Shown here in pieces: positions 26,752-34,674 of a stretch of DNA of 64,000 nucleotides (the stretch's first letter is position 1; the number at the start of each line of letters is the position of its first letter). Under the pieces are notes generated by a model. It was given only the letters and a program-made list of their open reading frames with translations, was not told the DNA's origin and did no database searches. Both the position numbers and the translations under genes were made by a program. The stretch is from Streptomyces sp. NBC_00568 (GTDB lineage Bacteria; Actinomycetota; Actinomycetes; Streptomycetales; Streptomycetaceae): positions 3,215,001 to 3,279,000 of the forward strand of contig NZ_JAPENW010000001.1 in assembly GCF_026341855.1 (NCBI RefSeq). Direction: 5' to 3'.

Positions 26752-26894
26752 TCCCTGGTGGTGCGGTTCTCTACTCGGTCGCGCCTCGCCCGGTCACACC
26801 CGCTCCGCGTGGGGCGCGCAGACACCCTGCGGCGCGGGCCCGTCCTGCGGGCTCCGCCGTGCGGGACCTGCCGCGCGGGCGTCGGCGCCGGGCG

Positions 26895-27074
26895 TCAGTT
26901 CTGGGCTCCGTCGGCGATCCAGCTCATGAAGTCGCCGACGGCCTGAGCGGCGCTCGATATGCCCTCGAAGCCTATCTGGACGTAATCGGCGGCCTTGGCC
27001 GGATCCGTGATGATCACGTAGAGCACGAAGACCACGAGTATGTAGATGGCGATCTTCTTCGAATTCACCGCCAT
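26895..27074 (-). CDS. Small membrane protein (59 aa)
   Basis: Translating the minus strand gives M-A-V-N-S-K-K, then one TM helix (IAIYILVVFVLYVII), then a soluble tail ending WIADGAQN. GGGGAGG lies 8 nt before the ATG, which supports a real gene despite the size. Small proteins with this layout occur near the sigF region in Streptomyces as I recall; function unknown. Confidence 0.65.
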   Translation of the reverse strand: MAVNSKKIAIYILVVFVLYVIITDPAKAADYVQIGFEGISSAAQAVGDFMSWIADGAQN

Positions 27075-27336
27075 CGCGGCCTCCCCTGTGACTGCTGCGC
27101 CCGGTGGGCCCCCTGTTGCCGGCGGTGAGTGTAACCTTCACGCCGCCTTTAAGGACCAACGGCCCGCTGGTCGAGGTCTTTTGCCGGGCCGGAGCGGCGC
27201 TCCGGCGGCGCAGGATGAAGGGGAGCCCCGGCGGAATCGTCAGGAGTCCCCGGGGCCTGGAGGGACCTCACTGCGGGGTCCTCGCCGCAGACTTCCCCCC
27301 GAGACGGCGGCGTGGACTTGTGGGTCCTTCCCATCA

Positions 27337-27370
27337 GGGGAAGCGGCGTCCCCGATGGCGCCGCTTCCCC
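27337..27370. terminator. Hairpin in the gap left of the AICE
   Basis: GGGGAAGCGGCG pairs perfectly with 27359-27370. It lies in the 440-bp gene-free stretch between the small membrane protein and the att site. A second strong hairpin follows at 27406-27442. Confidence 0.5.
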
Positions 27371-27405
27371 CGTCCTCTGTGGGAGCGGAGAACCCTTGTG
27401 GGTGC

Positions 27406-27442
27406 GGAAGCCCCGGCGACCGATCGGCGCCGGGGCTCTTCC
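27406..27442. terminator. Second hairpin left of the AICE
   Basis: GGAAGCCCCGGCG faces CGCCGGGGCTCTTCC with a one-base bulge. Confidence 0.45.
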
Positions 27443-27482
27443 GTACCCGGAGCCGTACGACGTCCCCGCCCCCGGAACGCAC

Positions 27483-27512
27483 GAAGGGCCCCGTCTTTCG
27501 ACGAGGCCCTTC
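27483..27512 (-). terminator. Original terminator of tRNA-Ser(CGA), now outside the AICE
   Basis: GAAGGGCC/GGCCCTTC with an inner CGTC/GACG stem sits 4 nt beyond the truncated tRNA 3' fragment. This is where the terminator stood before the element inserted. Confidence 0.65.
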
Positions 27513-27516
27513 AGAA

Positions 27517-27571
27517 GCGGTAGCGGAGGGATTTGAACCCTCGGTGACTTGCGCCACACTCGCTTTCGAGG
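27517..27571 (-). repeat. Left att copy of the AICE: 3' fragment of tRNA-Ser(CGA)
   Basis: Identical over 55 bp to the intact tRNA gene at 39437-39491, covering the 3' acceptor strand, T-arm, variable arm and part of the anticodon arm. Identity stops at 27572, inside the anticodon stem, so this copy is not functional. Confidence 0.93.
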
Positions 27572-27677
27572 TCTGTTCGTGCTGGTCAGGGCATGATCCA
27601 TAGCTGTTCAACCTCGTTCATTCCCGTACTCCTGCCCGCCGCGTGAACCGTTGCGGACGGCTTCGGACGGGGGTGAA

Positions 27678-27699
27678 TGAGACGGAAACTGAGACGGAG
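27678..27699. repeat. Putative integrase arm-site pair, left end
   Basis: TGAGACGGAA at 27678 and TGAGACGGAG at 27690, spaced 12 bp, about 107 bp inside the left att core. The right end has the same motif pair with the same spacing. Confidence 0.6.
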
Positions 27700-27720
27700 C
27701 CGACCCGCACTCACCAGGCA

Positions 27721-28530
27721 CTATCCCCACTGGCAGAAGGCGACGGAAGCGTCATCTCCTGACTTGTAGCGCGGCCATCGTTGCCCCCGGGGGTCCGTGG
27801 CTTCCACCTTCCGGACGGTGTCGATCAGCTCTCGCGGTCCGCCAGCCCGAAGCGTCGCAAAGACTTCGGGCCAGGTCGACTGGGCATAGTCCGTCACGAG
27901 ACAGGCAGCACCATCGGACAGTAGAGCAGCGGCGCGCACATCGGCGGCAGGAACTCTGCCTGTCACCGCGTGTTCTGCCGCTTCGGGGCTGGCGGCTGCG
28001 ATCCAATAGCCAGCCGCCGTGTTACGGGTCTCCCGCTGCGCGAGCACCAGGTTCCGCAGTGCCTCTTTGTGCTCTGCTGTATGCGTCGGGTGCTGGGCGA
28101 CTTCGGCCTTCAAGTCGGGAAGGATTTGATCCACCCGGAGATCGGTGATCACGGAAAAGCACTGATGGCCTTCGAGCACGATGGGGGAGTCTGCCAAGAC
28201 GAGGTGGTCCAAGGACCCCTCTCGCTGCCGGAGGATCGCAACCGTCGCCGAGGGCGTGCCGGGATTGCCGAGATCGCATTCAGGGTGCAGCGCCGCCACC
28301 CCTTCGAGGGCGCTTGCCAATCCGGCCGTGAGCGTGGTCTCCGGGTCGGCCAGCGCGGCGACAAGCTGACTGCCGAGGCGCCCGACATACCAAGGCACAC
28401 CGTGGCGACATCCGGTGTCCAGGCCCGCCGTGCTGAGTCCGTCCAGCACGACGGCAAGGGTCGGCGTGCCAGCCACCCAATCTTCATTGGGTGCGGCTCC
28501 ACCAGGTTGGGTGTCGATGGCGACGCGCAT
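27721..28530 (-). CDS. PP2C-like protein phosphatase (AICE cargo)
   Basis: A 269-aa protein with PP2C metal-site features: NEDW near residue 15, VVLDGLST near residue 28, LLSDGAACLV near residue 208 and DDASVAFC at the end. It would be an Mn/Mg-dependent Ser/Thr phosphatase, though the first motif is shorter than the classical RxxNED. It begins 2 nt after the HTH-protein stop, so both are one transcript at the end of the AICE distal to int, the usual cargo position. No kinase is present in the element. The partner or target is unknown. Confidence 0.72.
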   Translation of the reverse strand: MRVAIDTQPGGAAPNEDWVAGTPTLAVVLDGLSTAGLDTGCRHGVPWYVGRLGSQLVAALADPETTLTAGLASALEGVAALHPECDLGNPGTPSATVAILRQREGSLDHLVLADSPIVLEGHQCFSVITDLRVDQILPDLKAEVAQHPTHTAEHKEALRNLVLAQRETRNTAAGYWIAAASPEAAEHAVTGRVPAADVRAAALLSDGAACLVTDYAQSTWPEVFATLRAGGPRELIDTVRKVEATDPRGQRWPRYKSGDDASVAFCQWG

Positions 28531-28532
28531 GC

Positions 28533-29378
28533 TCAGCCTTCGTGTCGGTACAGCGGGGTGATGCGTCGACTCTCCTGCACTTCAAGCGTCTTCGGGTCGT
28601 AACGGCACGAAATCAAGGTGGAGAACCTGCGCGTGCGAACCTCTCGGTACAGCTCTGCCAGGTTGTTCTCCAGGAAGTGGACGACCCCGCTCGCACCTAT
28701 GGCGTGGATGCCAGCGATGTAGAGGAACGTCCCCTTGCCGTCCAGGCGAGGGAGACGGCCCAGGTATCCAACGTCGCCGTCCGACCCGTCTTCGTCCAAG
28801 GGGGACCGGTACTTCTTGCCGGCCACCTGGTCGATCAGGTGCCACGCCGTGTCCTTCTCGAACCGAAGGCTGTCGTCCCCTTCAAGCACCTGCGCCACGA
28901 TCGGGGAGCGGCGCGGACCACAGATGACGACGTGGTTGTCCCGGTTGAGGTTGACGATTCCAGTCGGCGGAATCACTTCGTACTGCGCGTCAAGCTTCAT
29001 GCCAGTGACCAACTTGCGCAGGTGTTCGAAGTTGTTCAGGTCCTCCCGGGTGACAACCTCGCTGGGGTTTTGATCAGGACCTTTGCCCGCTTCGTACATG
29101 CCGGCAACCGACACCGTGACCATGTCCGTGCCGAAGAACGCGCGTTCCGGCGGCGGGCCGGCAGACGCAAGTTGGCCGACGCGCCCCCGACTGACTCCGA
29201 GTCGCTTCGCAATCTCGGCTTGCGTCATGCCCGATGCCTGGGCCTCCTCGATCGCTTCCCGGCGGATGCGAGACAGCTCATTCACGTGGCTCTGATACCG
29301 CGCCATCAGGTCGATTGAGGCTTTGGCGCGGTCAACGGGGTCCGTGATCCCAGAGACCTTCTCCATGTCGTCCTGCAC
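28533..29378 (-). CDS. HTH protein with a C-terminal Rossmann-like 'GPR' domain (AICE cargo)
   Basis: A 281-aa protein. A sigma-70-region-4-like helix-turn-helix (MTQAEIAKRLGVSRGRVGQLASAG, about residues 51-74) is followed by a linker and a C-terminal domain (about residues 140-275). That domain has a loop VVICGPRRSP, a segment YLGRLP and TFLYIAGIHAIGASG, a pattern I associate with unassigned nucleotide-binding-like domains in signalling proteins. GTG 29378 has AGGAG just upstream; ATG 29366 is an alternative. It is co-transcribed with a PP2C phosphatase. Name and ligand unknown. Confidence 0.6.
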   Translation of the reverse strand: MQDDMEKVSGITDPVDRAKASIDLMARYQSHVNELSRIRREAIEEAQASGMTQAEIAKRLGVSRGRVGQLASAGPPPERAFFGTDMVTVSVAGMYEAGKGPDQNPSEVVTREDLNNFEHLRKLVTGMKLDAQYEVIPPTGIVNLNRDNHVVICGPRRSPIVAQVLEGDDSLRFEKDTAWHLIDQVAGKKYRSPLDEDGSDGDVGYLGRLPRLDGKGTFLYIAGIHAIGASGVVHFLENNLAELYREVRTRRFSTLISCRYDPKTLEVQESRRITPLYRHEG

Positions 29379-29618
29379 GTTTCTCCTAACCTCGCCTAGG
29401 GGGGCTATCAGACTCTATCGCGAGAGGGGGTTGCGCGCAGCCGCGAGTTTGCCTACGGTACCTAACAGGCGAGACGGCAACCCCCCCTAAGCAAGTCGGG
29501 GAAGTCGCATCGTGGCCGTTTGACCTGCACTGACAGCACCCGGAGGAAAGCCCGCGAGGGTCAGTACGAAGGAAGTGCTCGTTGCTTCAGAACTCAACAG
29601 TGTGCCAAGTGAAAGCCC

Positions 29619-29668
29619 GCCCCGGCATTGAAGCCGTGAGGGCGCGGGATCGAATCCCGCCCGGGGCA
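29619..29668 (+). ncRNA. tRNA-like minihelix (acceptor plus T-arm, no anticodon arm)
   Basis: GCCCCGG (29619-29625) pairs with CCGGGGC (29661-29667). Between them a T-arm GCGGG-ATCGAAT-CCCGC (29644-29660) keeps T55, C56 and A58 and differs from consensus only at position 54. A single A follows as discriminator. Only 18 nt replace the D- and anticodon arms. Seven plus five coaxial base pairs form the minimal shape recognised by RNase P. It lies upstream of the AICE transfer operon. A decayed tRNA is the alternative. Confidence 0.55.
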
Positions 29669-29672
29669 CTTC

Positions 29673-29757
29673 GGCCGCAGGCCTGCGGTCGTGCTGCGCG
29701 ATCAGTTGCGCAGCGTTCACCTTCAACGGCGCGCGGCCCCGGTGCTCGAACACCGGG
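29673..29757 (+). promoter_or_regulatory. Hairpin-rich leader before the AICE transfer operon
   Basis: Three consecutive stems follow the tRNA-like element: GGCCGCAGG/CCTGCGGTC (from about 29673), CTGCGC/GCGCAG (about 29693-29712) and CCCGGTG/CACCGGG (about 29738-29755). They lie within the untranslated stretch before the DUF6284 gene. The remainder of the 29379-29618 gap shows no gene and should contain the divergent promoters. Confidence 0.45.
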
Positions 29758-29799
29758 ACCGCTGTTCGGGCCGTTCACCTGCTAGGGAGAACACGACCC

Positions 29800-30069
29800 A
29801 TGAACCACATCGTCACTGTTCAGGACGTTGTTACCGCGTTCGCCGACTTCATGGAGCCGACGGATGCGGAGCTGGACGCGATCGAGCGGGAGATGCCCGT
29901 CATCACGGCGGACATCGAGCTGCTGGACGCGCAGATCGTCACCCTTGACCGCACCCCCACCGAGCTGGACGTCCGCCGGATCCGGCGGGCGCAGCGCCGG
30001 GCGCTGGTCGCCCGCCGCGAGCTGGCCAACCGCACCGCCGGCGCGAGCACGTCCGGCGGTGCGGCATGA
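29800..30069 (+). CDS. DUF6284-like small AICE protein
   Basis: An 89-aa helical protein with an acidic N-terminal half and a basic tail (RRIRRAQRRALVARRELANR). The ATG at 29800 has AGGGAG upstream. Its stop overlaps the next start (ATGA), the first link in the transfer/spread operon. The family name is from recollection of small proteins in front of SpdB genes; function unknown. Confidence 0.65.
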   Translation: MNHIVTVQDVVTAFADFMEPTDAELDAIEREMPVITADIELLDAQIVTLDRTPTELDVRRIRRAQRRALVARRELANRTAGASTSGGAA

Positions 30070-30947
30070 ACCTTCACCGCAAGGGACGGGCCGCTCTCGT
30101 GCTGGCCCTGGTCGCCGTGGTCGCCATGGCGTTCCGCGTGTCATGGAACGCGTTGCGGGACATCGCCAACGCGGTCGGCGCGGACAACACGGCCGCGACG
30201 CTCTACCCGTTCGTGGTCGATGGCCTGATGGCCCTGGCCCTGGTCGCCACGCTGGTCCTGACGGGCAAGGCGCGGGACTTCGCACTGCGGGTACTGGGCG
30301 CCTACACGCTCGCCTCGCTGGTACTCAACTACGTGCACGGCCTCGTGCCGAAGCTGCACGACGCGCAACTCGACTGGACGCGCCTTGCCGACTGGGACCC
30401 CGCGAACTGGGCCCTGGTCCTGCTCGCGACGTCGCTTCCGGTCGGGTCGATCTACTTCGGTTCCGATCTGGTCGCCAAGGTTCTCCATCACCGCCCCACC
30501 CCGATTCCCCGGCCGGACGCGAATGCGGAGGAATCCACCGAGATCATAAGGAATCGGTCTACGGCTGACCTCGCGGTATCGACCCCGGCACCCGCCCCGG
30601 TCGCACCGCGGATGATGCCCGATCCGGTGACCGTCGACTTCCTCAAGTCGACCCAACTGGCCAAGCCGATCCCGGCCCCGGCGCCTGCTCCGGTCGCGGC
30701 GATCGAGCGTCGTCCGGTGGCCGCTGAGTCGACCCGATCGCGTCGGGCGACGGGACGCGTTCCCGCCGCCGCTCGATCGGCACGGCCGCGCCGCACCACT
30801 GATCAACTGCTCGATGAGGCCCGCACTGCAACGGCCGATTGGACGGACGCGCAGATCACGGCGGAAGGCATCCGCCGCACCGTCCGCACGTCACCGGCGA
30901 ACGCCCGCACCCTGCGGGACACCCTGCTTGCCGAACGCGCCGCCTGA
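30066..30947 (+). CDS. spdB: DUF2637 / SpdB-like membrane protein
   Basis: A 293-aa protein with four TM helices in the first 150 residues (LVLALVAVVAMAFRVSW, YPFVVDGLMALALVATLVL, VLGAYTLASLVLNYV, WALVLLATSLPVGSIYF) and a long Pro/Arg-rich cytoplasmic tail. It matches the DUF2637/SpdB type, which helps spread transferred DNA between compartments of the recipient mycelium. Translational coupling with the preceding gene supports a joint role. The C-terminus (LLDEARTATADWTDAQITAEGIRRTV) resembles a small DNA-binding or partner segment. Confidence 0.8.
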   Translation: MNLHRKGRAALVLALVAVVAMAFRVSWNALRDIANAVGADNTAATLYPFVVDGLMALALVATLVLTGKARDFALRVLGAYTLASLVLNYVHGLVPKLHDAQLDWTRLADWDPANWALVLLATSLPVGSIYFGSDLVAKVLHHRPTPIPRPDANAEESTEIIRNRSTADLAVSTPAPAPVAPRMMPDPVTVDFLKSTQLAKPIPAPAPAPVAAIERRPVAAESTRSRRATGRVPAAARSARPRRTTDQLLDEARTATADWTDAQITAEGIRRTVRTSPANARTLRDTLLAERAA

Positions 30948-30976
30948 ACTCTCCCACCATCTCTTGGAGTTCCGCT

Positions 30977-31195
30977 GTGACCAGCACCAACGCTGCTCCG
31001 AGCACCATCGACTACGCGTGGCACGCGCACGTGACCGTGCCCGGTGAGGGCCGTGCGTTCGCCCACGGAACCGTCACCGTCCCCTTCTCCTTCTGCTGGG
31101 ACCGCGTCACCCGCGAAGTCGCCGCATGGCTGCGCTCGCAGGGCTCGACCGTCCAGCTCGCCGACATTCATCTCATCCTCGCCCCGCGCGCCTGA
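30977..31195 (+). CDS. Small AICE protein (mobile-element transfer type)
   Basis: 72 aa from GTG 30977, which has TTGGAG 7 nt upstream. The sequence (DYAWHAHVTVPGEGRAFAHGTVTVPFSFCWDRVTREVAAWLRSQGSTVQLADIHLIL) suggests a small beta-alpha domain. It sits between spdB and two further small genes in the same direction. Function unknown; related small proteins are labelled mobile element transfer proteins. Confidence 0.6.
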   Translation: MTSTNAAPSTIDYAWHAHVTVPGEGRAFAHGTVTVPFSFCWDRVTREVAAWLRSQGSTVQLADIHLILAPRA

Positions 31196-31210
31196 CCGGA
31201 GGGATCGACC

Positions 31211-31528
31211 ATGTCCAAGCCCAACACTCGCCGCCTGGACCAGGCCATCCGCGAGACGAATCGCAAGCTCGATGCCGTGCGCAAGGGTGAACTGTGGCCG
31301 CTGACCGGTTCGGAGCGCCGTCAGATGCTCGCCGCGCTCGCCGGCGGCTCCTACCGGGTGCTGCGCGGCAAGAGCACCGGCCGCGCGGACAACCGGATCG
31401 ACTCCGTCTCCACCTCCGCAGAAACCCGGCTGATCGCTGAAATCACCGCCTTGCAGGTCGAACGACAGCGACTCGTCACCGAAGCGGCGCAGGCCAAGGC
31501 CGCGAAGAAGTCCTCCGGCTGGTGGTGA
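31211..31528 (+). CDS. Small coiled-coil AICE protein ending in KKSSGWW
   Basis: A 105-aa basic protein, largely helical, with a C-terminal coiled-coil-like stretch (TRLIAEITALQVERQRLVTEAAQAKAAKK). The ATG follows GGAGGGATC. The terminal SGWW motif is echoed in the next gene. The stop overlaps the GTG of that gene. Function unknown. Confidence 0.6.
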   Translation: MSKPNTRRLDQAIRETNRKLDAVRKGELWPLTGSERRQMLAALAGGSYRVLRGKSTGRADNRIDSVSTSAETRLIAEITALQVERQRLVTEAAQAKAAKKSSGWW

Positions 31529-31698
31529 GCGTGGCCAGCCTGAACACGCCTCCCGGTGAGTGCCCGCAGTGCTGGCAGCACGCCCAGGACCCTCGCGCCC
31601 ACCGCAACCTCCGGCCGCGCGAGGACTGCCCGCAGTGCGTTGACCACATGAACAACGGCCACCCCAACATCGTGCCGAAGAAGTCCCGCTGGTGGTGA
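31525..31698 (+). CDS. Small double-CPxC zinc-ribbon-like AICE protein
   Basis: 57 aa from GTG 31525 (overlapping the previous stop) or GTG 31531. Two CPQC knuckles (about residues 13-16 and 35-38), each followed by a histidine, form a likely zinc site. It ends PKKSRWW, like its neighbour. It resembles the small pRL2-8-type plasmid proteins as I recall. It is too short to stand out by length, but the overlap, paired CPxC and operon position support it. Confidence 0.6.
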   Translation: MSVASLNTPPGECPQCWQHAQDPRAHRNLRPREDCPQCVDHMNNGHPNIVPKKSRWW

Positions 31699-31785
31699 CG
31701 CGCACCCCCGCCGCCGCTCGCCGCGCACCGCCCTCCCCCTTTCACCCTCACCCCGGACACGGGGCAGTCAGGAGTGTCTCCACCC

Positions 31786-33915
31786 ATGAGTGACAACGTC
31801 GTTCACCTGCACAAGAACACCGAAACGGCCCCCAAGTCGGCCACCGTGACCACGCTGACCGTGGTCCCTGACCCGGCACCCGCAGCACCCGTCCCGCTGT
31901 GGATCCGCTCCGGACGCGCCATCCACACAGCGGTGACACACGAGACGACCAAGACCACCGCTCGCGCCGTCGCCCGGCACACCCTCTACGTCGCCGGTGG
32001 AGCAAAGATCGCAGCGAAGCGGACATGGGACGGGCGGACCGCGTCCCGGTACGAGCGGATGTTCCGCGCCGCCGAAGCCGCGGGCAACCACGAGATGGCA
32101 ACCGAGTGGGAGGAGCGCGGGCAGCACTTCCGCGAGGCCCGCCACCGCCGCCGCATGGACCTCCTGCACTCACCCGTGGACGCGGCCAAGGGCGTAGCCG
32201 TGAGCGTGGGCATGGGTGTCGGGTCGCTGGTCGCCCTCGGGATCGTGATGGCGATCGCGACGAAGGACGTCGCGGACGTCGTCACCCCGTTAATGGCGAC
32301 GATCGACTTCATCAACCTGCTCATCACCATCGTCCGCGTGGTGTGGGGACCGGCTCTCGCGATCGGCCCGTTCCTGGCCCTGCTCGCCCTGTGGGCCGTC
32401 GGTAGCAAGCAGCAAGCCGCACCCGCGTGGGCGCTCCCTGCGAACGTCCGCAACAGCGAGGGTGAGCCGATCACCCCGTCGATCGTGGTCAAGGCCCTGC
32501 GCGACCTCGGAGTACCCGCGCTCCGCAACGCAATCAAGGAAATGGGGGACGCCGGCGCGTCGATGCTCGGTCCGATCCGGATCGCCGGATGCGGCGTAGA
32601 AGTCGACGTCACCCTCCCGTCCGGGGTGTCCACGAACGAGGTACAGGGCAAGCGGCGCAAGCTCGCCGAGAACCTGACCCGGCACGAGCACGAAGTGTTC
32701 ATCAACATCCCCGAGGCGGCCCGCACGGTCCGTCTGTGGATCGCGGACTCGGGCGCGCTCGATGAGCCGATCGGCCCGTCTCCGCTGGTCACCGATCAGA
32801 CGATCAGCGCGAACTACAAGACCGGGAAGGCGCCGTGGGGGCAGGATCTGCGCGGTGACCTGGCGGAGCTGAGTCTCTATCAGCGCCACTTCCTGATCAC
32901 CGGGCGCTCGAACCAGGGCAAGACCGCTAGCCTGCGCTCGCTCGCGTTGTGGCTCGCTCTGGACCGGTCCGTTCAGTTCTGGATCGCTGACCTCAAGGGC
33001 ATCGGGGACTGGGCCATGTTCGACGGCATCGCCGAAGTGCTGATCGAAGGCCCCTCGGATGACCACGTCATCGAGGCGACCGAGATGGTCGAGGACGCGG
33101 TTGAGGAGATGAACCGGCGGATCGAGGAGCAGCGCCGTGACCCGAGCATCGTGTTCGCGCCGCTGATCGTGCTGGTCGATGAAGCGCAGTTGGCGTTCAT
33201 GTGCCCGGTCGTCGGCGGCGACAAGCGCCCCTACGGCGGTGCCAAGGCCACCTCCCGCTACTTCATGGCCGTGCGCAAGATTCACAACCAGGGCCGCGCG
33301 GTCGACGTGCTGATGTGGCAGGGAACGCAGGACCCGACCGATCAGAACCTTCCCAAGCTGGTCCGCGAGGGCGCGCACACCCGCGCCTCCCTCGTGCTGG
33401 GCACCGAGTCACAGGCCCGCATGGCGCTCGGTGACAAGGCGGTTGAGGACGGCGCCGCCCCGCACATGCTCCGGCAGGGGCTGGACAAGGGAACGCTGGT
33501 GGTCGCCTCGGACGGCATCAAGATGCCGAAGGGGCAATCGTCCATCACGGTGCGAACCCACTTCATCGATGATGAACCCGCTGTCGAGATCGCCGACCGT
33601 GCCCGGGCCCTACGCGACGGCGTCACGACCCTGCGCGCCGTCGATCAGGGTGAAGAGCGGGACGCGCTCGCCGACGTCCTGGCCATCCTCGGGGACGCCC
33701 CGCGCCTGCGGACCAACGAAGTCCTCAAGCGGCTGCACGCCCTGGCGCCGGACACCTACGGCGACCAGTGGACCAACGACCGCCTCAAGGCTCTGTTGGA
33801 GCAGCACGGCGAGGAGCCGAAGAAGTCGCACGGGGTCATGGTCGTCCGCAAGGATCACGTCCTTCGCGCCCTCGCCAACCGCGACGCCGACGGTTCCGCT
33901 TCCGCCTCCCAGTAA
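31786..33915 (+). CDS. tra: FtsK/SpoIIIE-type conjugal transfer protein (Tra)
   Basis: A 709-aa DNA translocase. Hydrophobic segments at about residues 135-205 (VSVGMGVGSLVALGIVMAIA ... LAIGPFLALLALWAV) anchor it. Walker A GRSNQGKT lies near residue 375 and Walker B LIVLVDEAQLAF near 461. A C-terminal winged-helix-like region (LADVLAILGDAPRLRTNEVLKRLHAL) would bind the transfer locus. Such proteins move double-stranded AICE DNA between hyphae. ATG 31786 has AGGAG upstream; GTG 31774 is in frame but lacks spacing. Confidence 0.9.
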   Translation: MSDNVVHLHKNTETAPKSATVTTLTVVPDPAPAAPVPLWIRSGRAIHTAVTHETTKTTARAVARHTLYVAGGAKIAAKRTWDGRTASRYERMFRAAEAAGNHEMATEWEERGQHFREARHRRRMDLLHSPVDAAKGVAVSVGMGVGSLVALGIVMAIATKDVADVVTPLMATIDFINLLITIVRVVWGPALAIGPFLALLALWAVGSKQQAAPAWALPANVRNSEGEPITPSIVVKALRDLGVPALRNAIKEMGDAGASMLGPIRIAGCGVEVDVTLPSGVSTNEVQGKRRKLAENLTRHEHEVFINIPEAARTVRLWIADSGALDEPIGPSPLVTDQTISANYKTGKAPWGQDLRGDLAELSLYQRHFLITGRSNQGKTASLRSLALWLALDRSVQFWIADLKGIGDWAMFDGIAEVLIEGPSDDHVIEATEMVEDAVEEMNRRIEEQRRDPSIVFAPLIVLVDEAQLAFMCPVVGGDKRPYGGAKATSRYFMAVRKIHNQGRAVDVLMWQGTQDPTDQNLPKLVREGAHTRASLVLGTESQARMALGDKAVEDGAAPHMLRQGLDKGTLVVASDGIKMPKGQSSITVRTHFIDDEPAVEIADRARALRDGVTTLRAVDQGEERDALADVLAILGDAPRLRTNEVLKRLHALAPDTYGDQWTNDRLKALLEQHGEEPKKSHGVMVVRKDHVLRALANRDADGSASASQ

Positions 33916-33936
33916 CGGGGAGGCACACCCTCCCGG

Positions 33937-33980
33937 CTCGGGGAGGCGGGGAGAACTCCCCAGCCCCCTCCCCGAGCCGC
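33937..33980 (+). terminator. Inverted repeat after tra
   Basis: GGCTCGGGGAGG and its exact complement (33969-33980) enclose a 20-nt GC-rich loop. It begins 21 nt after the tra stop. Other GGGGAGG copies lie around 33916-34035. Confidence 0.55.
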
Positions 33981-34119
33981 CTCCCCTGCGTTGATCAGCG
34001 AAAACACCGTTTCAGGGAGGCGGGGAGGCACCCCAGGTCAACCCCCGAAAACCCCCTCCACAGCCCACCCCCAAGGGGGTGTATCAGCCTCCCCCACCGC
34101 GCACCGGAAGGGATTCCGC

Positions 34120-34584
34120 ATGTACCCCGAACAGCCCACCGAGAGCCGCCCCGCGACCGCCGTGGAAGTCCACCAACCCGTTCCGCTCGCCCCCGCCGTC
34201 ATAGCGTCGGCGCCCCTTGTTCCGGTCCAGCCAGGCAACGTCCCGACCGTGGCAAGCGTCGTCCTGCCCGACGGGCGCGTCGTCACCGGATACGCGATCA
34301 ACCCCGTCCAGCCCGAACCGCTCGCGGCCACGCCCGCCGTATCCCGCACGGCCGTGAACATCGCCCTCGGAGGAGTTGGGTTCGGCGCAGTGTGCGGCGG
34401 GCTGCTGCTCCTGACGACGTTCATCGCCGCACTCACCGCACTCATCACCCAACTGATCACCCTTGCCGCTGTGATCTTCGGCGGCTGGATCGCCGTCCAG
34501 ATCTTCAGCGCTGGCGGCTCCAAGGGTGGGACCACGGTCAACATCCGCAAGGCCGTGATCAAGCGCAACCGCTTCTACAGCTAG
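34120..34584 (+). CDS. Putative Spd-type membrane protein
   Basis: 154 aa: a Pro/Val-rich N-terminal half (about 75 aa), then a pair of TM helices (IALGGVGFGAVCGGLLLLTTFIAAL and LITLAAVIFGGWIAVQIF) and a short basic tail. ATG 34120 follows GGAAGGG. Its place between tra and rep suggests a spread (Spd) function, inferred from context. Confidence 0.65.
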   Translation: MYPEQPTESRPATAVEVHQPVPLAPAVIASAPLVPVQPGNVPTVASVVLPDGRVVTGYAINPVQPEPLAATPAVSRTAVNIALGGVGFGAVCGGLLLLTTFIAALTALITQLITLAAVIFGGWIAVQIFSAGGSKGGTTVNIRKAVIKRNRFYS

Positions 34585-34674
34585 CTACGCCAAGGGCGGC
34601 CCCCACCGTCTCGCCAAAGCCGCGGGGCCGCCCTTGCCAACCAGCACCCATCCAAGGAACTGGAGATATCCAGC

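Noticed and set aside
27075..27516. An RNA gene left of the AICE
   Set aside because: Several strong hairpins are present, but no tRNA, riboswitch or known ncRNA signature could be recognised; they were kept as terminators.
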